From Terriglobia bacterium (GTDB taxonomy: Bacteria; Acidobacteriota; Terriglobia; Bryobacterales; Bryobacteraceae), in contig JANXYJ010000181.1 of assembly GCA_025350105.1 (NCBI GenBank), forward strand, positions 16,819-80,818: 64,000 nt of DNA, given 5' to 3'. The notes below the pieces were generated by a model, which saw only the letters and a program-made list of their open reading frames with translations, did not search any database and was not told the origin of the DNA. Shown in pieces: positions 34,391 to 42,480 of the stretch (positions are counted from its first letter, which is position 1; each line of letters starts with the position of its first letter). Made by a program: the position numbers and the translations under genes.

Positions 34391-35245
34391 TTAAGCCGCT
34401 TTTTGCAGAACCTGGCTGTCCACTTTGGCGGTACGGATGCCCCAAACTAAGCCAACAGCGCGCAGCATCTTCAGGGTGATCCAGGAGATATCAAGCTCGT
34501 ACCACGTCAAACCGTGGCGGGCCGAGGTTTGGTGCGCGTGGTGATTGTTGTGCCAGCCCTCGCCGAAGGTAAGCAAGGCGATGATCAAACTGTTGCGGGA
34601 ATCGTCACGGGTGTTGAACCGGCGTTTGCCGAACATATGGGTAGCGGAGTTCACCAGCCAAGTGGCGTGCAGGCCGTAAACCGTGCGCAGACAACCAGCC
34701 CACAGGAATACCGGCAAGCCGCCAAATACCAGCAACAGAACGCCCAAGGCGGTGGGCGGGACCCAATGATTGGTGTTGAGCCAGTAGTAGAACCGGTGCT
34801 TGGACAGATCCGGGGCGTGCTTGATCATCAAAATCGTGTCGTTATGGTTGGTCTCGCCGAATAGAATCCAACCGATGTGGGCCCAGAAGCCGCCATCCAG
34901 AACGGGAGAATGCGGGTCACCCGGTTGATCGGACTTCGCGTGGTGAATGCGGTGCGTGCCCACCCAGAACATGGGACCGCCTTCCAAAGTGAGCGTGCCG
35001 CAGACCGCTAAAAAGTATTCCATCCACAAGGGGCACTGATAACTTTGATGGGTATGCAGACGGTGGTAGCCCAGGCTGATCCCCCAGCCTACGGCTATCC
35101 AATGGACCACGATGGCGATGGCCAAAGCCTTCCAACTGAAGAAAAAGAAGGCGGCTACGGCGCCAATGTGCAAAAGCAAAAGAGTCACTGCCGTGGGCCA
35201 GTTGATCTTTCGGCCATTCGAGAGGGGGATGGTGTGCTTGCTCAC
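34391..35245 (-). CDS. Membrane acyl-CoA/acyl-lipid delta-9-type fatty acid desaturase
   Basis: About 284 residues with four membrane helices. The three histidine boxes that bind the di-iron centre are present: 'HRLHTH', 'HRIHH' and 'HNNHH' (in 'FGEGWHNNHHAHQTSARHG'). It inserts a double bond into an acyl chain, delta-9 by family analogy. The GTG at 35245 was chosen because 'agga' stands upstream and homologues start near 'RKINWPTAV'; an ATG at 35287 would add 14 residues. It lies downstream of the acyl-ligase operon on the same strand, about 170-210 bp away, and might shape acyl chains used by it. Confidence 0.87.
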   Translation of the reverse strand: MSKHTIPLSNGRKINWPTAVTLLLLHIGAVAAFFFFSWKALAIAIVVHWIAVGWGISLGYHRLHTHQSYQCPLWMEYFLAVCGTLTLEGGPMFWVGTHRIHHAKSDQPGDPHSPVLDGGFWAHIGWILFGETNHNDTILMIKHAPDLSKHRFYYWLNTNHWVPPTALGVLLLVFGGLPVFLWAGCLRTVYGLHATWLVNSATHMFGKRRFNTRDDSRNSLIIALLTFGEGWHNNHHAHQTSARHGLTWYELDISWITLKMLRAVGLVWGIRTAKVDSQVLQKAA

Positions 35246-35408
35246 TATGAAATCCTGCTTTATGTTTGCGCTTATGTATACTTCCATCGTCAGAGTAGCA
35301 GTGGAAAGTACCCTTGCATTGTAAGAGTTGTGTAATTTCGATGAGATTGCGGGGGTTAGGCCGGGAAATGCTTGAGGGAAAGGCGTTTGGTGCCGGGGAA
35401 AGCCGTTG

Positions 35409-35451
35409 GCAGAGTAATCTTTGCAGAGTAAGCAGGCAGAGTAAGCAGAGT
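35409..35451. repeat. Four copies of gcagagt in a short spacer
   Basis: The heptamer gcagagt occurs at 35409, 35423, 35436 and 35445, usually followed by 'aa', between the acyl-ligase stop and the desaturase start. It looks like a decayed tandem repeat. Confidence 0.55.
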
Positions 35452-35453
35452 GA

Positions 35454-37394
35454 TTAGAAGCCCGCGTACACACCCCAGCTTGCATTGGGTTGCAGGGCCA
35501 GGATCAGGTAGAACGCAAGCGCCAGGACGAAGGTTACGGCAACCAGCGTCAATGGCCCTGCGGCTGCGGCCTGGGTTTCGGCCGCGGCGTCAGTTGCGGG
35601 CGCAGAGGCCGGTTCAGCGGCGGACTTGCCGGCCAGTTCCTCGCGATAGCGGTCCAGATTGGGCCGCCGTGCGATTTTGCCGGAGGTGGTTTTCACCAGC
35701 CACCGGTGTGGAACCACGTGGACCTCACTCACCGGGCAATCCAGCTCTTCGAAAATGCGTTGGCGGGCAGTCATTTCCAGTTGTTCGATGGATTCGGCGG
35801 GGCTTGCAGGGCTGTCACTCAGAACCTGGCTTTCGTCACTCAGAACCTGGCTTTCAATGAGAACGATTATCCGCTCCGTGCCCGTCCGCTCGTCTTCCAC
35901 CCCGATGGCAACGGAACGCCCCGGCACGGCATTGGGGCAAGTGTCGCACACGGCCTCTATATCCTGGGGATAGAAGTTGCGCCCGCCCACGATGAGCAGG
36001 TCCTTTTTTCGCCCGGTGATGAAGAACTGGCCCTGGTGCTGGAAGCCAAGATCGCCGGTGTAGTACCAGCCATCGCCATCGATGTTGTCGCGGGTGGCTT
36101 CGGGATTGCGAAAGTACTGGTGCAGCGCGAACGGGCTGCGCAGAGCCAGTTCGCCTACCTCTGCTTCGGCAACACTGCTCCGTTGGGAGTCCACTACTTT
36201 CACTTCACAGCCTTCGATGGGTGATCCCACCGAGACCACGGGGGTGGACTTCTTCATCTGGGCCTCTTCTTTCAGGGCCTCTTCGAACCTGCCGCGAGAA
36301 AGCGCGGCGAGTTCAGCGTTGCGCACCACCACCGGGACGGTAGTGCTGCCGCAGGAGGTAACGGCAAATGAATTTTCCGCCATCGCGTAGCACACCCAAA
36401 GCGATTCGCGTTTGACGCCGTAAGCCTGAAAGCGTTGCAGAAACATGTCGTGACTGGCCGCGCGCACGGGCTCGGAACAATTATTGAAGCCGCGCATGCA
36501 GGAAAGGTCCAGGCCCGCCAAGTCCTCCGGGCGCATTCGGCTGGCCAATAGGTTGTAAGCGAAGTTGGGCTGCCAGCACAGGGTGCCTTTGAAATCCGTG
36601 ATTAGCTTCAGGAAAGACGCGGGGGCCTGCACCCAGCGGAACGGATCGATGGCGGCCACTTTGGTGCCGGAGAGCAAGGGCAGGAACCAGGTGGTGAACA
36701 GGCCCATGTCGTGATACAGGGGAATCCAAGAACAAATGCGGTCCGTTTCCGGATTGAGCTGAATGCGCCGGCCGTAGCTGGCGCATTGTCCCGCCACCAT
36801 TTCATGAGTGAGCGCAACACCCTTCTGCAGGCCCGTGCTTCCGGAGGAGTGCTGAATGATGGCGATCTGATCGGGCCGCACGCTTTGCCACGCGGTTGGT
36901 TCATGCGAGGTTTGCGCGGCCAGGCTATCGGCGATAATCAGGCGCCCGGACTTGACGCCGGCCTTGCTGACGGCATGGTCAACGTCGGTGGCGAATTCGC
37001 GGTTGGTAATCACGCCATCAGGCTCCAGCAACTCCAGCACGTGGGACAGGTGTTTCATGTACACGGCGCGATCCATTTTCTCTGAAGGATGGCTATGCAG
37101 TATGGGGATGGCACCGCGCAGCATGGTGCCCAGGTGCGCGGCAAGTATAGTGCAACCGATGGGCAAAACCACCAGCACTCTGCCACCTGGCGGGATATTT
37201 TGCAGGGCTTCGGCGACCACGGCGGCGCGGGACCACAACTGGCCGTAGGTCAGCTGTTGGTGACGATCGGCCCCTTTGCCTGGATCAACCCCATCGGGTG
37301 GCGCTTGCAGATCGCGGAAAGTGAAAAAATCGCGGTCCGGATTGCGATCGACGATCGCGCGGACAATGGCGGGAAGGGTTTGCGGCGTGGACAC
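35454..37394 (-). CDS. Fatty-acyl-AMP ligase-like enzyme with C-terminal membrane segment
   Basis: A 646-residue ANL-superfamily adenylating enzyme. Core motifs: 'IIQHSSGSTGLQKGVALTHE' (P-loop), 'SWIPLYHDMGL', 'CYAMAENSFAVT', 'WYYTGDLGF', 'GRKKDLLIVGGRNFYPQDIE' and the catalytic Lys of 'TTSGKIARR'. 'YHDMGL' and the extra segment between 'CYAMAENS' and 'VGSPIEG' resemble fatty-acyl-AMP ligases (FAAL), which pass acyl-AMP to a carrier protein rather than to CoA. A final hydrophobic helix ('LVAVTFVLALAFYLILAL') is unusual and would anchor it. A 7-residue duplication, 'ESQVLSD' twice, lies in the C-terminal domain. First step of a three-gene operon with an ACP-SGNH protein and an MBOAT protein. 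Confidence 0.82.
   Translation of the reverse strand: MSTPQTLPAIVRAIVDRNPDRDFFTFRDLQAPPDGVDPGKGADRHQQLTYGQLWSRAAVVAEALQNIPPGGRVLVVLPIGCTILAAHLGTMLRGAIPILHSHPSEKMDRAVYMKHLSHVLELLEPDGVITNREFATDVDHAVSKAGVKSGRLIIADSLAAQTSHEPTAWQSVRPDQIAIIQHSSGSTGLQKGVALTHEMVAGQCASYGRRIQLNPETDRICSWIPLYHDMGLFTTWFLPLLSGTKVAAIDPFRWVQAPASFLKLITDFKGTLCWQPNFAYNLLASRMRPEDLAGLDLSCMRGFNNCSEPVRAASHDMFLQRFQAYGVKRESLWVCYAMAENSFAVTSCGSTTVPVVVRNAELAALSRGRFEEALKEEAQMKKSTPVVSVGSPIEGCEVKVVDSQRSSVAEAEVGELALRSPFALHQYFRNPEATRDNIDGDGWYYTGDLGFQHQGQFFITGRKKDLLIVGGRNFYPQDIEAVCDTCPNAVPGRSVAIGVEDERTGTERIIVLIESQVLSDESQVLSDSPASPAESIEQLEMTARQRIFEELDCPVSEVHVVPHRWLVKTTSGKIARRPNLDRYREELAGKSAAEPASAPATDAAAETQAAAAGPLTLVAVTFVLALAFYLILALQPNASWGVYAGF
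35814..35855. repeat. 21-bp perfect tandem duplication inside the acyl-ligase gene
   Basis: Two identical 21-bp units at 35814-35834 and 35835-35855 encode 'ESQVLSD' twice on the minus strand. The duplication keeps frame and lies in a surface loop of the C-terminal adenylation subdomain. Confidence 0.9.
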
Positions 37395-37395
37395 T

Positions 37396-38895
37396 TTAGC
37401 GTTGGCCTTCCTGGCCTGACTGTAAGATGGCTGCGGCGATGGGCGGCGCCAGACGCTGGTTGCCCTCCACGGTATAGTGCTTCAACGTGTCTAGAAATTC
37501 CGGTGCGGGAACACTCCAGCGCTGATTGACCACGGTGCAATCGTTTTCACGGCCGTTTTCGCGACAAAGTTCGTTGGCGATGGTGAGCGCATTGACGGGT
37601 GATATTTCGGTCTGCCGCTCCCGCGGCCCGGCCGGTTGCACGAACAAAACCGTTTTGACACCACGGCGATGCAGCAGGCGGATGGTGGAACCAAGCATCT
37701 TCACCAAAGCGGGATTGACGTCGCTGCGGGGAATCAGGTCCAGCGGTTGCTGAGGATCGGTGAGGGCGATGCGTTCACTGCGCGCGCGATAGATATCCTG
37801 CCACATGGGTCCAAACCAGGGCTTCAGGTAATAGCCGGACGTCAGAAAAAACAGAAACGGTTGATTGTGGGGCAGCGAAAAATGGGCGGCCTGGAAGCGC
37901 CGCAGTGCGCCCCACTGGCGGCGGTCGGATTGCTGAATCAGCGTGCCGATTTCGTCAAAGGGCGGCCGCTCCGGCGCGGGCATGCGTTGGGCGAATTCGG
38001 TGTACAGCGGCAGATTCACGGTGGTGTGGCGAAAATCACGAATCCAAAGGCGGCTGTTGCGCGTGCTGAAATAGGGGTCGCCTACGGTGAATACGGCAAC
38101 TTCAAACGGCTTGTCCCACACTGCGTCCAGCAGCATCAAATCCTTAGACATCAAACGTGCAAACCAGGCAAGGTTATAGACTTTCCACTTTTCGTCAGAG
38201 TTTTTCAAGTTCTGTTCCACCCGCGCCGGCAAGGCCTGATCGGCTTCCAGATAGGAGCCGATGGTGCCGGAATCACCGAAAAAGGCAACCCTTTTATTCC
38301 CTGGTTTATTGCCTGGTTTATTGCCTGGTTTATTCCCAGTGTCCGGTGCCCTGCTGATTTCGTGCTGAGAAACGGCGAAGCGAAAATCATCCTGGCTGAA
38401 TTCACCGGAGCCGCGCGGGTACAGGCGCTTGCCTCCCTCGATAAAGTCAGCGTACTGTTGGCGCAGCACGGTTTGGGGTGCCAGCCCGAGCAGCGCATCT
38501 AAAACAAAAAGCCAGAACACGGCCAGCGCAATGGTGAGAAACGGGCGGCAGGCAAGGGCGTGAAACAGCCGGTAGCCCGGCGCGGCCAGCACTGGGTGAT
38601 TGGCTGAGTTGGCAGTGGCAACTTGTCCAGCCGAAGCCGGCGCGGCCTGGCCACCGGCGAGTTGGGTGAGCGAGGCAATGGTTACGGCGGACGAATCGGG
38701 AGGAGAAATGGTGCAGGCGAAGGCCTTTTCGAGATCGAGGAGAATGGTCACCAGCTCGATCGAAGTAATGATACCTGCGCGCAGCAGCGGTTTGGCATCG
38801 GCCACGCCCGTCAGACGGCCTTCGCCAAGGGCCTGCTCGAGAACCCGGCGGACGTCCTGAGCCGTAGGAGGGGCGAGTGGGCTAGTGGTGCTCAT
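37396..38895 (-). CDS. Acyl-carrier domain fused to a membrane-anchored SGNH (DltD-like) domain
   Basis: A 499-residue fusion. Residues 10-82 resemble an acyl carrier domain: 'LLRAGIITSIELVTILLDLE' puts Ser45 where DltC-type carriers hold phosphopantetheine. One membrane helix follows ('RPFLTIALAVFWLFVLDALL', 117-136). Residues 203-499 look like an SGNH/GDSL domain, with block I 'VAFFGDSGTIGS' (Ser209), 'FTVGDPYFSTRN' and a C-terminal Asp469/His473 pair in 'LDTLKHYTVEG'. An N-in, C-out topology would hold the carrier in the cytoplasm and the SGNH domain outside, as DltC and DltD are placed. The linker has four 'GNKP'-type repeats. It overlaps the MBOAT gene by 4 bp; one base separates it from the ligase gene. 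Confidence 0.75.
   Translation of the reverse strand: MSTTSPLAPPTAQDVRRVLEQALGEGRLTGVADAKPLLRAGIITSIELVTILLDLEKAFACTISPPDSSAVTIASLTQLAGGQAAPASAGQVATANSANHPVLAAPGYRLFHALACRPFLTIALAVFWLFVLDALLGLAPQTVLRQQYADFIEGGKRLYPRGSGEFSQDDFRFAVSQHEISRAPDTGNKPGNKPGNKPGNKRVAFFGDSGTIGSYLEADQALPARVEQNLKNSDEKWKVYNLAWFARLMSKDLMLLDAVWDKPFEVAVFTVGDPYFSTRNSRLWIRDFRHTTVNLPLYTEFAQRMPAPERPPFDEIGTLIQQSDRRQWGALRRFQAAHFSLPHNQPFLFFLTSGYYLKPWFGPMWQDIYRARSERIALTDPQQPLDLIPRSDVNPALVKMLGSTIRLLHRRGVKTVLFVQPAGPRERQTEISPVNALTIANELCRENGRENDCTVVNQRWSVPAPEFLDTLKHYTVEGNQRLAPPIAAAILQSGQEGQR
38293..38340. repeat. Four 12-bp tandem repeats encoding a GNKP linker
   Basis: Units of 12 bp at 38293, 38305, 38317 and 38329 (core 'tttattgcctgg', two identical) encode 'GNKP' repeats on the minus strand, in the linker just before the SGNH domain of the ACP fusion. 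Confidence 0.9.
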
Positions 38896-40028
38896 TGAGC
38901 GAATCCAACCAGCTTTTCAAACAAGCGGAGACGGTCCGCATAGCCGATGCCGGCTACGGGCAAAAAGAAGATCCAGGCGAGCGCGACGTAGGCGTGGGTG
39001 AGGGTCCAGGAAGCGGAGCGATAAACAAAGTGTCCTCGCAATGTTTTAGATAGAAGGGGATGGGCAAACTGGGTCCAGCTGGCGTGAAGCGCCAAACCCA
39101 CTCCGTGGAACAGCCCCCACAACAAGAAGCTGGCTGTAACCGCGTGCCAGGCACCGCACACCAGCATGGTGACGGCGGGCAGCAACAGACTGGCGATCAG
39201 GCGGCTGGTGGAGGTGGCCAGGAGTCCCCGGCTGAGCGGCGTGTAAACCATGGCCCGCAACCAATTTCCCAAAGAAATGTGCCAGCGCTGCCAGAACCCG
39301 GTGATGGTGGAGGCGCCAAACGGGTTGTCGAAATTTTCGGGGGCCTGCACGCCCAGCAGGTGAGCGAAGCCGATATAGATTTCGCTGTAGCCGGAAAAAT
39401 TCAGATACAGCCAAACGCCGGAGGCGAAAACGCCAATCCACAACAGAGGTGTGGGCCAGGCAGCGGCCTGCAGGGCGGCGCCAGGCAGCGCCAGGGGAAC
39501 CATGCGCATTAAGATCAAGGCGGCGGCAATGCGGATCACGCCGTTCATCCAGCGGGTGAGGGCAAAAGCAAGCGCCGCTTTATCGAAGCGGGTTTGGCTG
39601 CGCAAGGCGGTTTCCGGCGCCAGCACCGGGCCGGAAAAGAATGTGGGCGCGCAGAAGTAATAACGAAAGAAGCCAGGAGCAGTCCAATCGGTGCGCGAGA
39701 CCAGCGCATAGACGACGCGCAAATAACAATAGCTGAGACCGAGTGTCCGGATGGACGCCTGGCTGATCCTTCGCAGGGAGGCACCGGCGAAACCGGGCCA
39801 AGTGCTGCCCCACTGCATAAGAAACGGAGTTTGACGCAGGAGCAACAGCACGAAGGTGAGCGCGCAAATTGCAAGCGTTAAATACAGACGCGACACAGGG
39901 GCCAAGCGACGGCCCAACACCAGCGCAGACGAAAACAGGAAGAACAGAATGGCTACGTCCAGGCGGGCCGAAAGGGACAACACCATTACGGCGTGTAACA
40001 AATCAATCACAAGGGGGAGGACTGACAT
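38892..40028 (-). CDS. MBOAT family membrane O-acyltransferase
   Basis: About 378 residues, nine to eleven membrane helices. It has the MBOAT/DltB/AlgI hallmarks 'LYLNFSGYSEIYIGFAHLLG', 'PFGASTITGFWQRWHISLG' and the catalytic histidine in 'MLVCGAWHAVTASFLLWG' (His295). MBOAT enzymes move acyl groups from a cytoplasmic carrier to an extracytoplasmic acceptor. It is the first gene of the operon with the ACP-SGNH fusion (4-bp ATGA overlap) and acyl ligase, so I infer that it receives acyl groups from that carrier. The acceptor is unknown. ATG at 40028 was preferred to a TTG at 40046; neither has a clear ribosome binding site. Confidence 0.85.
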   Translation of the reverse strand: MSVLPLVIDLLHAVMVLSLSARLDVAILFFLFSSALVLGRRLAPVSRLYLTLAICALTFVLLLLRQTPFLMQWGSTWPGFAGASLRRISQASIRTLGLSYCYLRVVYALVSRTDWTAPGFFRYYFCAPTFFSGPVLAPETALRSQTRFDKAALAFALTRWMNGVIRIAAALILMRMVPLALPGAALQAAAWPTPLLWIGVFASGVWLYLNFSGYSEIYIGFAHLLGVQAPENFDNPFGASTITGFWQRWHISLGNWLRAMVYTPLSRGLLATSTSRLIASLLLPAVTMLVCGAWHAVTASFLLWGLFHGVGLALHASWTQFAHPLLSKTLRGHFVYRSASWTLTHAYVALAWIFFLPVAGIGYADRLRLFEKLVGFAQ

Positions 40029-40083
40029 GGGCAGATTGCTAATCAATCATAACGCGAAGCTTACACGAAACCGCAAATCTGTT

Positions 40084-40890
40084 TTAGCCATTTTTTACCA
40101 GAAACTCGCCCTTCACGGTCAGCTCAGCCGGGCCGGTGAGGAAGATTTCATCGCCTGCCCAACGGACAGCTAAGGGTCCGGCGGGCGTTTGAACGGTGAC
40201 CGGCGAAGTGACTAAGCCACACGCGAAGGCAGCGGCAGCGGCGCCGGTGGAGCCCGTGCCCGAACTCATGGTCTCGCCCGCGCCGCGTTCGAAGAAGCGG
40301 ACGTCGAGGTTATGTGGATCAATTCTTCTGATAAATGATACGTTGGTCCGGTTGGGGAAGTGGCGATGGCGTTCGATACGGGCTCCCATCCCAACCCAGT
40401 CGAAATCAAAATTTTCGACGAAGAAAGCGCACTGTGGGTTGCCGACGTTCAAGATGACGCAATCGCGGTCTTCGAAGGCGGCATGTAGTTCTTCGATCTT
40501 GGCCGCGCCCATGTTCATCTCGAATTCAAAGTGCAGATCATCGCGGCTTAGAAGGCGCAAATGCTTCACGCCCGCGCCGGTAGCGATCTTGATGTCACTC
40601 CCTGCCAGGCCGGCATCAACTAAGAATGCCGCCGCGCAGCGCGTGCCATTGCCGGAAATTTCGCTGCGGCTGCCGTCGGAGTTCCAGAGTTCGATTGCGG
40701 GGTGGGCTTCAGCTTCGCGTTCGCCAGCACGTGCGATGATGATCCACCCGTCCGCCCCCACCCCTGTGTAGCGGTCGCAAATGGCGCGGGCGGTGGCGGG
40801 CATGTCCACAAGATCGGTGCGAATATGGTGCCGCCAGGTGAGCAGAAAATCGTTGCGTGCGCCGTGGGCTTTGGTGAAGGGGATGGTCAT
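40084..40890 (-). CDS. dapF: Diaminopimelate epimerase homologue lacking the second catalytic cysteine
   Basis: A 268-residue DapF-fold protein. The first half has 'SEISGNGTRCAAAFLV' with the catalytic Cys85; the second half has 'ERGAGETMSSGTGSTGAAAA', where classical DapF reads ACGTG and supplies the second catalytic cysteine. Here that position is Ser210. 'KAHGARNDFLL' replaces the common GxGNDF. DapF converts LL- to meso-diaminopimelate for lysine and peptidoglycan synthesis with a Cys/Cys pair; the change suggests an altered mechanism, a related epimerase, or a clade-specific variant. It follows the glycosyltransferase gene by 6 bp. Confidence 0.83.
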   Translation of the reverse strand: MTIPFTKAHGARNDFLLTWRHHIRTDLVDMPATARAICDRYTGVGADGWIIIARAGEREAEAHPAIELWNSDGSRSEISGNGTRCAAAFLVDAGLAGSDIKIATGAGVKHLRLLSRDDLHFEFEMNMGAAKIEELHAAFEDRDCVILNVGNPQCAFFVENFDFDWVGMGARIERHRHFPNRTNVSFIRRIDPHNLDVRFFERGAGETMSSGTGSTGAAAAAFACGLVTSPVTVQTPAGPLAVRWAGDEIFLTGPAELTVKGEFLVKNG

Positions 40891-40896
40891 GATGGC

Positions 40897-42411
40897 TTAC
40901 TCAATGCGCTGATAGATCTCGACGGCAGGGGCGTCGTGATCGCCGTTTCTACCATCACCGGCATCTTTTACGATAACGCGCCGCACTAACCTATACCGGG
41001 ACGCTTGCCGCAGAGCTATCGACACGGGATCGCCCGCTATCGCCAGCGCCCATTCCTCGTGCAAAAAAAGATCGGGACGAAGAATCGCCGGGTCCCAGGT
41101 CAGGCGGTTGTCCTGATGTAAGCCTTCGCGCAAGGGAATGCCCGCTTCGCGGAAGACGCCGGTGAGGTCGCCAAAATAATAGATGATGCCGGAGTTGGGA
41201 AGATAGCGTTCGCGGAGATAGTCGGCCGCTTCTTTGGTCCAAGCGCGCCGGGCAACCGAGTTCACTTGCGATTCTTTCCAGCAAATTTGTTGTGGACCGA
41301 ACACCGCCACCATCGCCGTCGCTACCAGCGCAAATTTCATCCACCTCTCTGGCACGGCCGTGATGATAATCGCCACCCCGAACCCCAGCAGCGGCAGCGC
41401 AGCCAAGCCGTAACGCGTGTTGTACCAACTGAAGGGCCACAACTCCGGAACATAAATCGGTGTGCCGGAGCCGTGCATACTGATGACGTAGAACAGCGGC
41501 GGCAGTGCCAGCAGGAACAGGGGCCAGCGTAGAGGCCGACGCGTTAGGCCCATCACCAGGCCACCAGCGGCGATGACGACCACCGGCCATCCGGCAACGT
41601 CGCGCACCGCGGCACCGTAGTAGTGTGCCGCCGTGAGCCAGTGGTGATCGCCAGGATAGCGGGCCATTCCTTGCGCCAATTGGCGCTGGTAAATCGCCAG
41701 AGCCGAATACGGCCCATGATAGAAGGCCAGGGCGTCGCTCCAATAATATTGGTTGTGGGCCAGCCAGGAAACCGGCGCCAGCGCGGCCAGGGTGGCGAAT
41801 GCGAACGCGTGCCATTTCTTGCGTGCCGTGGTCAAAAAATAAAACGCGACAAAGGGAATGAGAAACCAACCTTCATAGCGGGTGAGCGATGCGGCGATGG
41901 CCGCGGCCGCCGCGGCCATCGCGGCCTTTCGCGACTGCGTATCGCGAAACCAAAGCGTGGACCAGAGCAGCGCCAGCAGCGCAGCGGCGAAGATGGTCTC
42001 TGTCATTGGGATGGACTGCAGGTAGAGCAGATTGGGATTGAGCGCGAAAACGAGTAGCGCGGCGACGGCGCTTTTGCGGGAGTTTGTGGCGCGCTCCACC
42101 GACGCGAATAGAAAGAGCCCCGCGAGCACAAAGCAGATCATGGAGGGGATGACGCCGGCAATGCCGCTGCGCCAAAGGTTGTCGTTGACGACCAACGGCG
42201 TCATCAAAAGATGTGGCAAGGGAAGCCATGCGGTGCCCAGTTGCTCAGGCCCCGGAGTGCGGGAATCGATAGAGCGGCGGGCGATGTTGAGATGCGCCTC
42301 GGCGTCACCGTAGTAGAGCGTGTAGCGGTTCGCGAAACAGTACCCGGCCGCCGAGACGCTGATGCCGGCCAACAGAAGGGCGACACCAGCGTAAAGGCGT
42401 TTCGTTGGCAA
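40897..42411 (-). CDS. Multi-pass membrane protein, GT39/ArnT-like glycosyltransferase
   Basis: A 504-residue protein with about ten membrane helices and a C-terminal soluble part. 'LYYGDAEAHLNIARRSIDS' after the first helix carries acidic residues where GT-C glycosyltransferases have the catalytic Asp/Glu. The rest ('MTETIFAAALLALLWSTLWF', 'SLTRYEGWFLIPFVAFYFLT') resembles RgtA/ArnT-like membrane transferases. Donor and acceptor unknown; sequence is only distantly like the protein at 2777-4435. It precedes dapF on the same strand. Confidence 0.7.
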   Translation of the reverse strand: MPTKRLYAGVALLLAGISVSAAGYCFANRYTLYYGDAEAHLNIARRSIDSRTPGPEQLGTAWLPLPHLLMTPLVVNDNLWRSGIAGVIPSMICFVLAGLFLFASVERATNSRKSAVAALLVFALNPNLLYLQSIPMTETIFAAALLALLWSTLWFRDTQSRKAAMAAAAAAIAASLTRYEGWFLIPFVAFYFLTTARKKWHAFAFATLAALAPVSWLAHNQYYWSDALAFYHGPYSALAIYQRQLAQGMARYPGDHHWLTAAHYYGAAVRDVAGWPVVVIAAGGLVMGLTRRPLRWPLFLLALPPLFYVISMHGSGTPIYVPELWPFSWYNTRYGLAALPLLGFGVAIIITAVPERWMKFALVATAMVAVFGPQQICWKESQVNSVARRAWTKEAADYLRERYLPNSGIIYYFGDLTGVFREAGIPLREGLHQDNRLTWDPAILRPDLFLHEEWALAIAGDPVSIALRQASRYRLVRRVIVKDAGDGRNGDHDAPAVEIYQRIE

Positions 42412-42432
42412 AATATGGCGCTGTTGTTTTAC

Positions 42433-42463
42433 GGACGCTCCCTTATGGTCGCGGCTTGGTGTT
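42433..42463. repeat. Third copy of dispersed repeat family B
   Basis: This copy has 'gacgctccct' followed by 'atggtcgcggcttggtg', matching the copies at 34243-34273 and 34284-34313. It occupies half of the short spacer between the PfkB kinase stop and the glycosyltransferase start. Confidence 0.75.
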
Positions 42464-42480
42464 GTTGTGAAAACGTCGTT

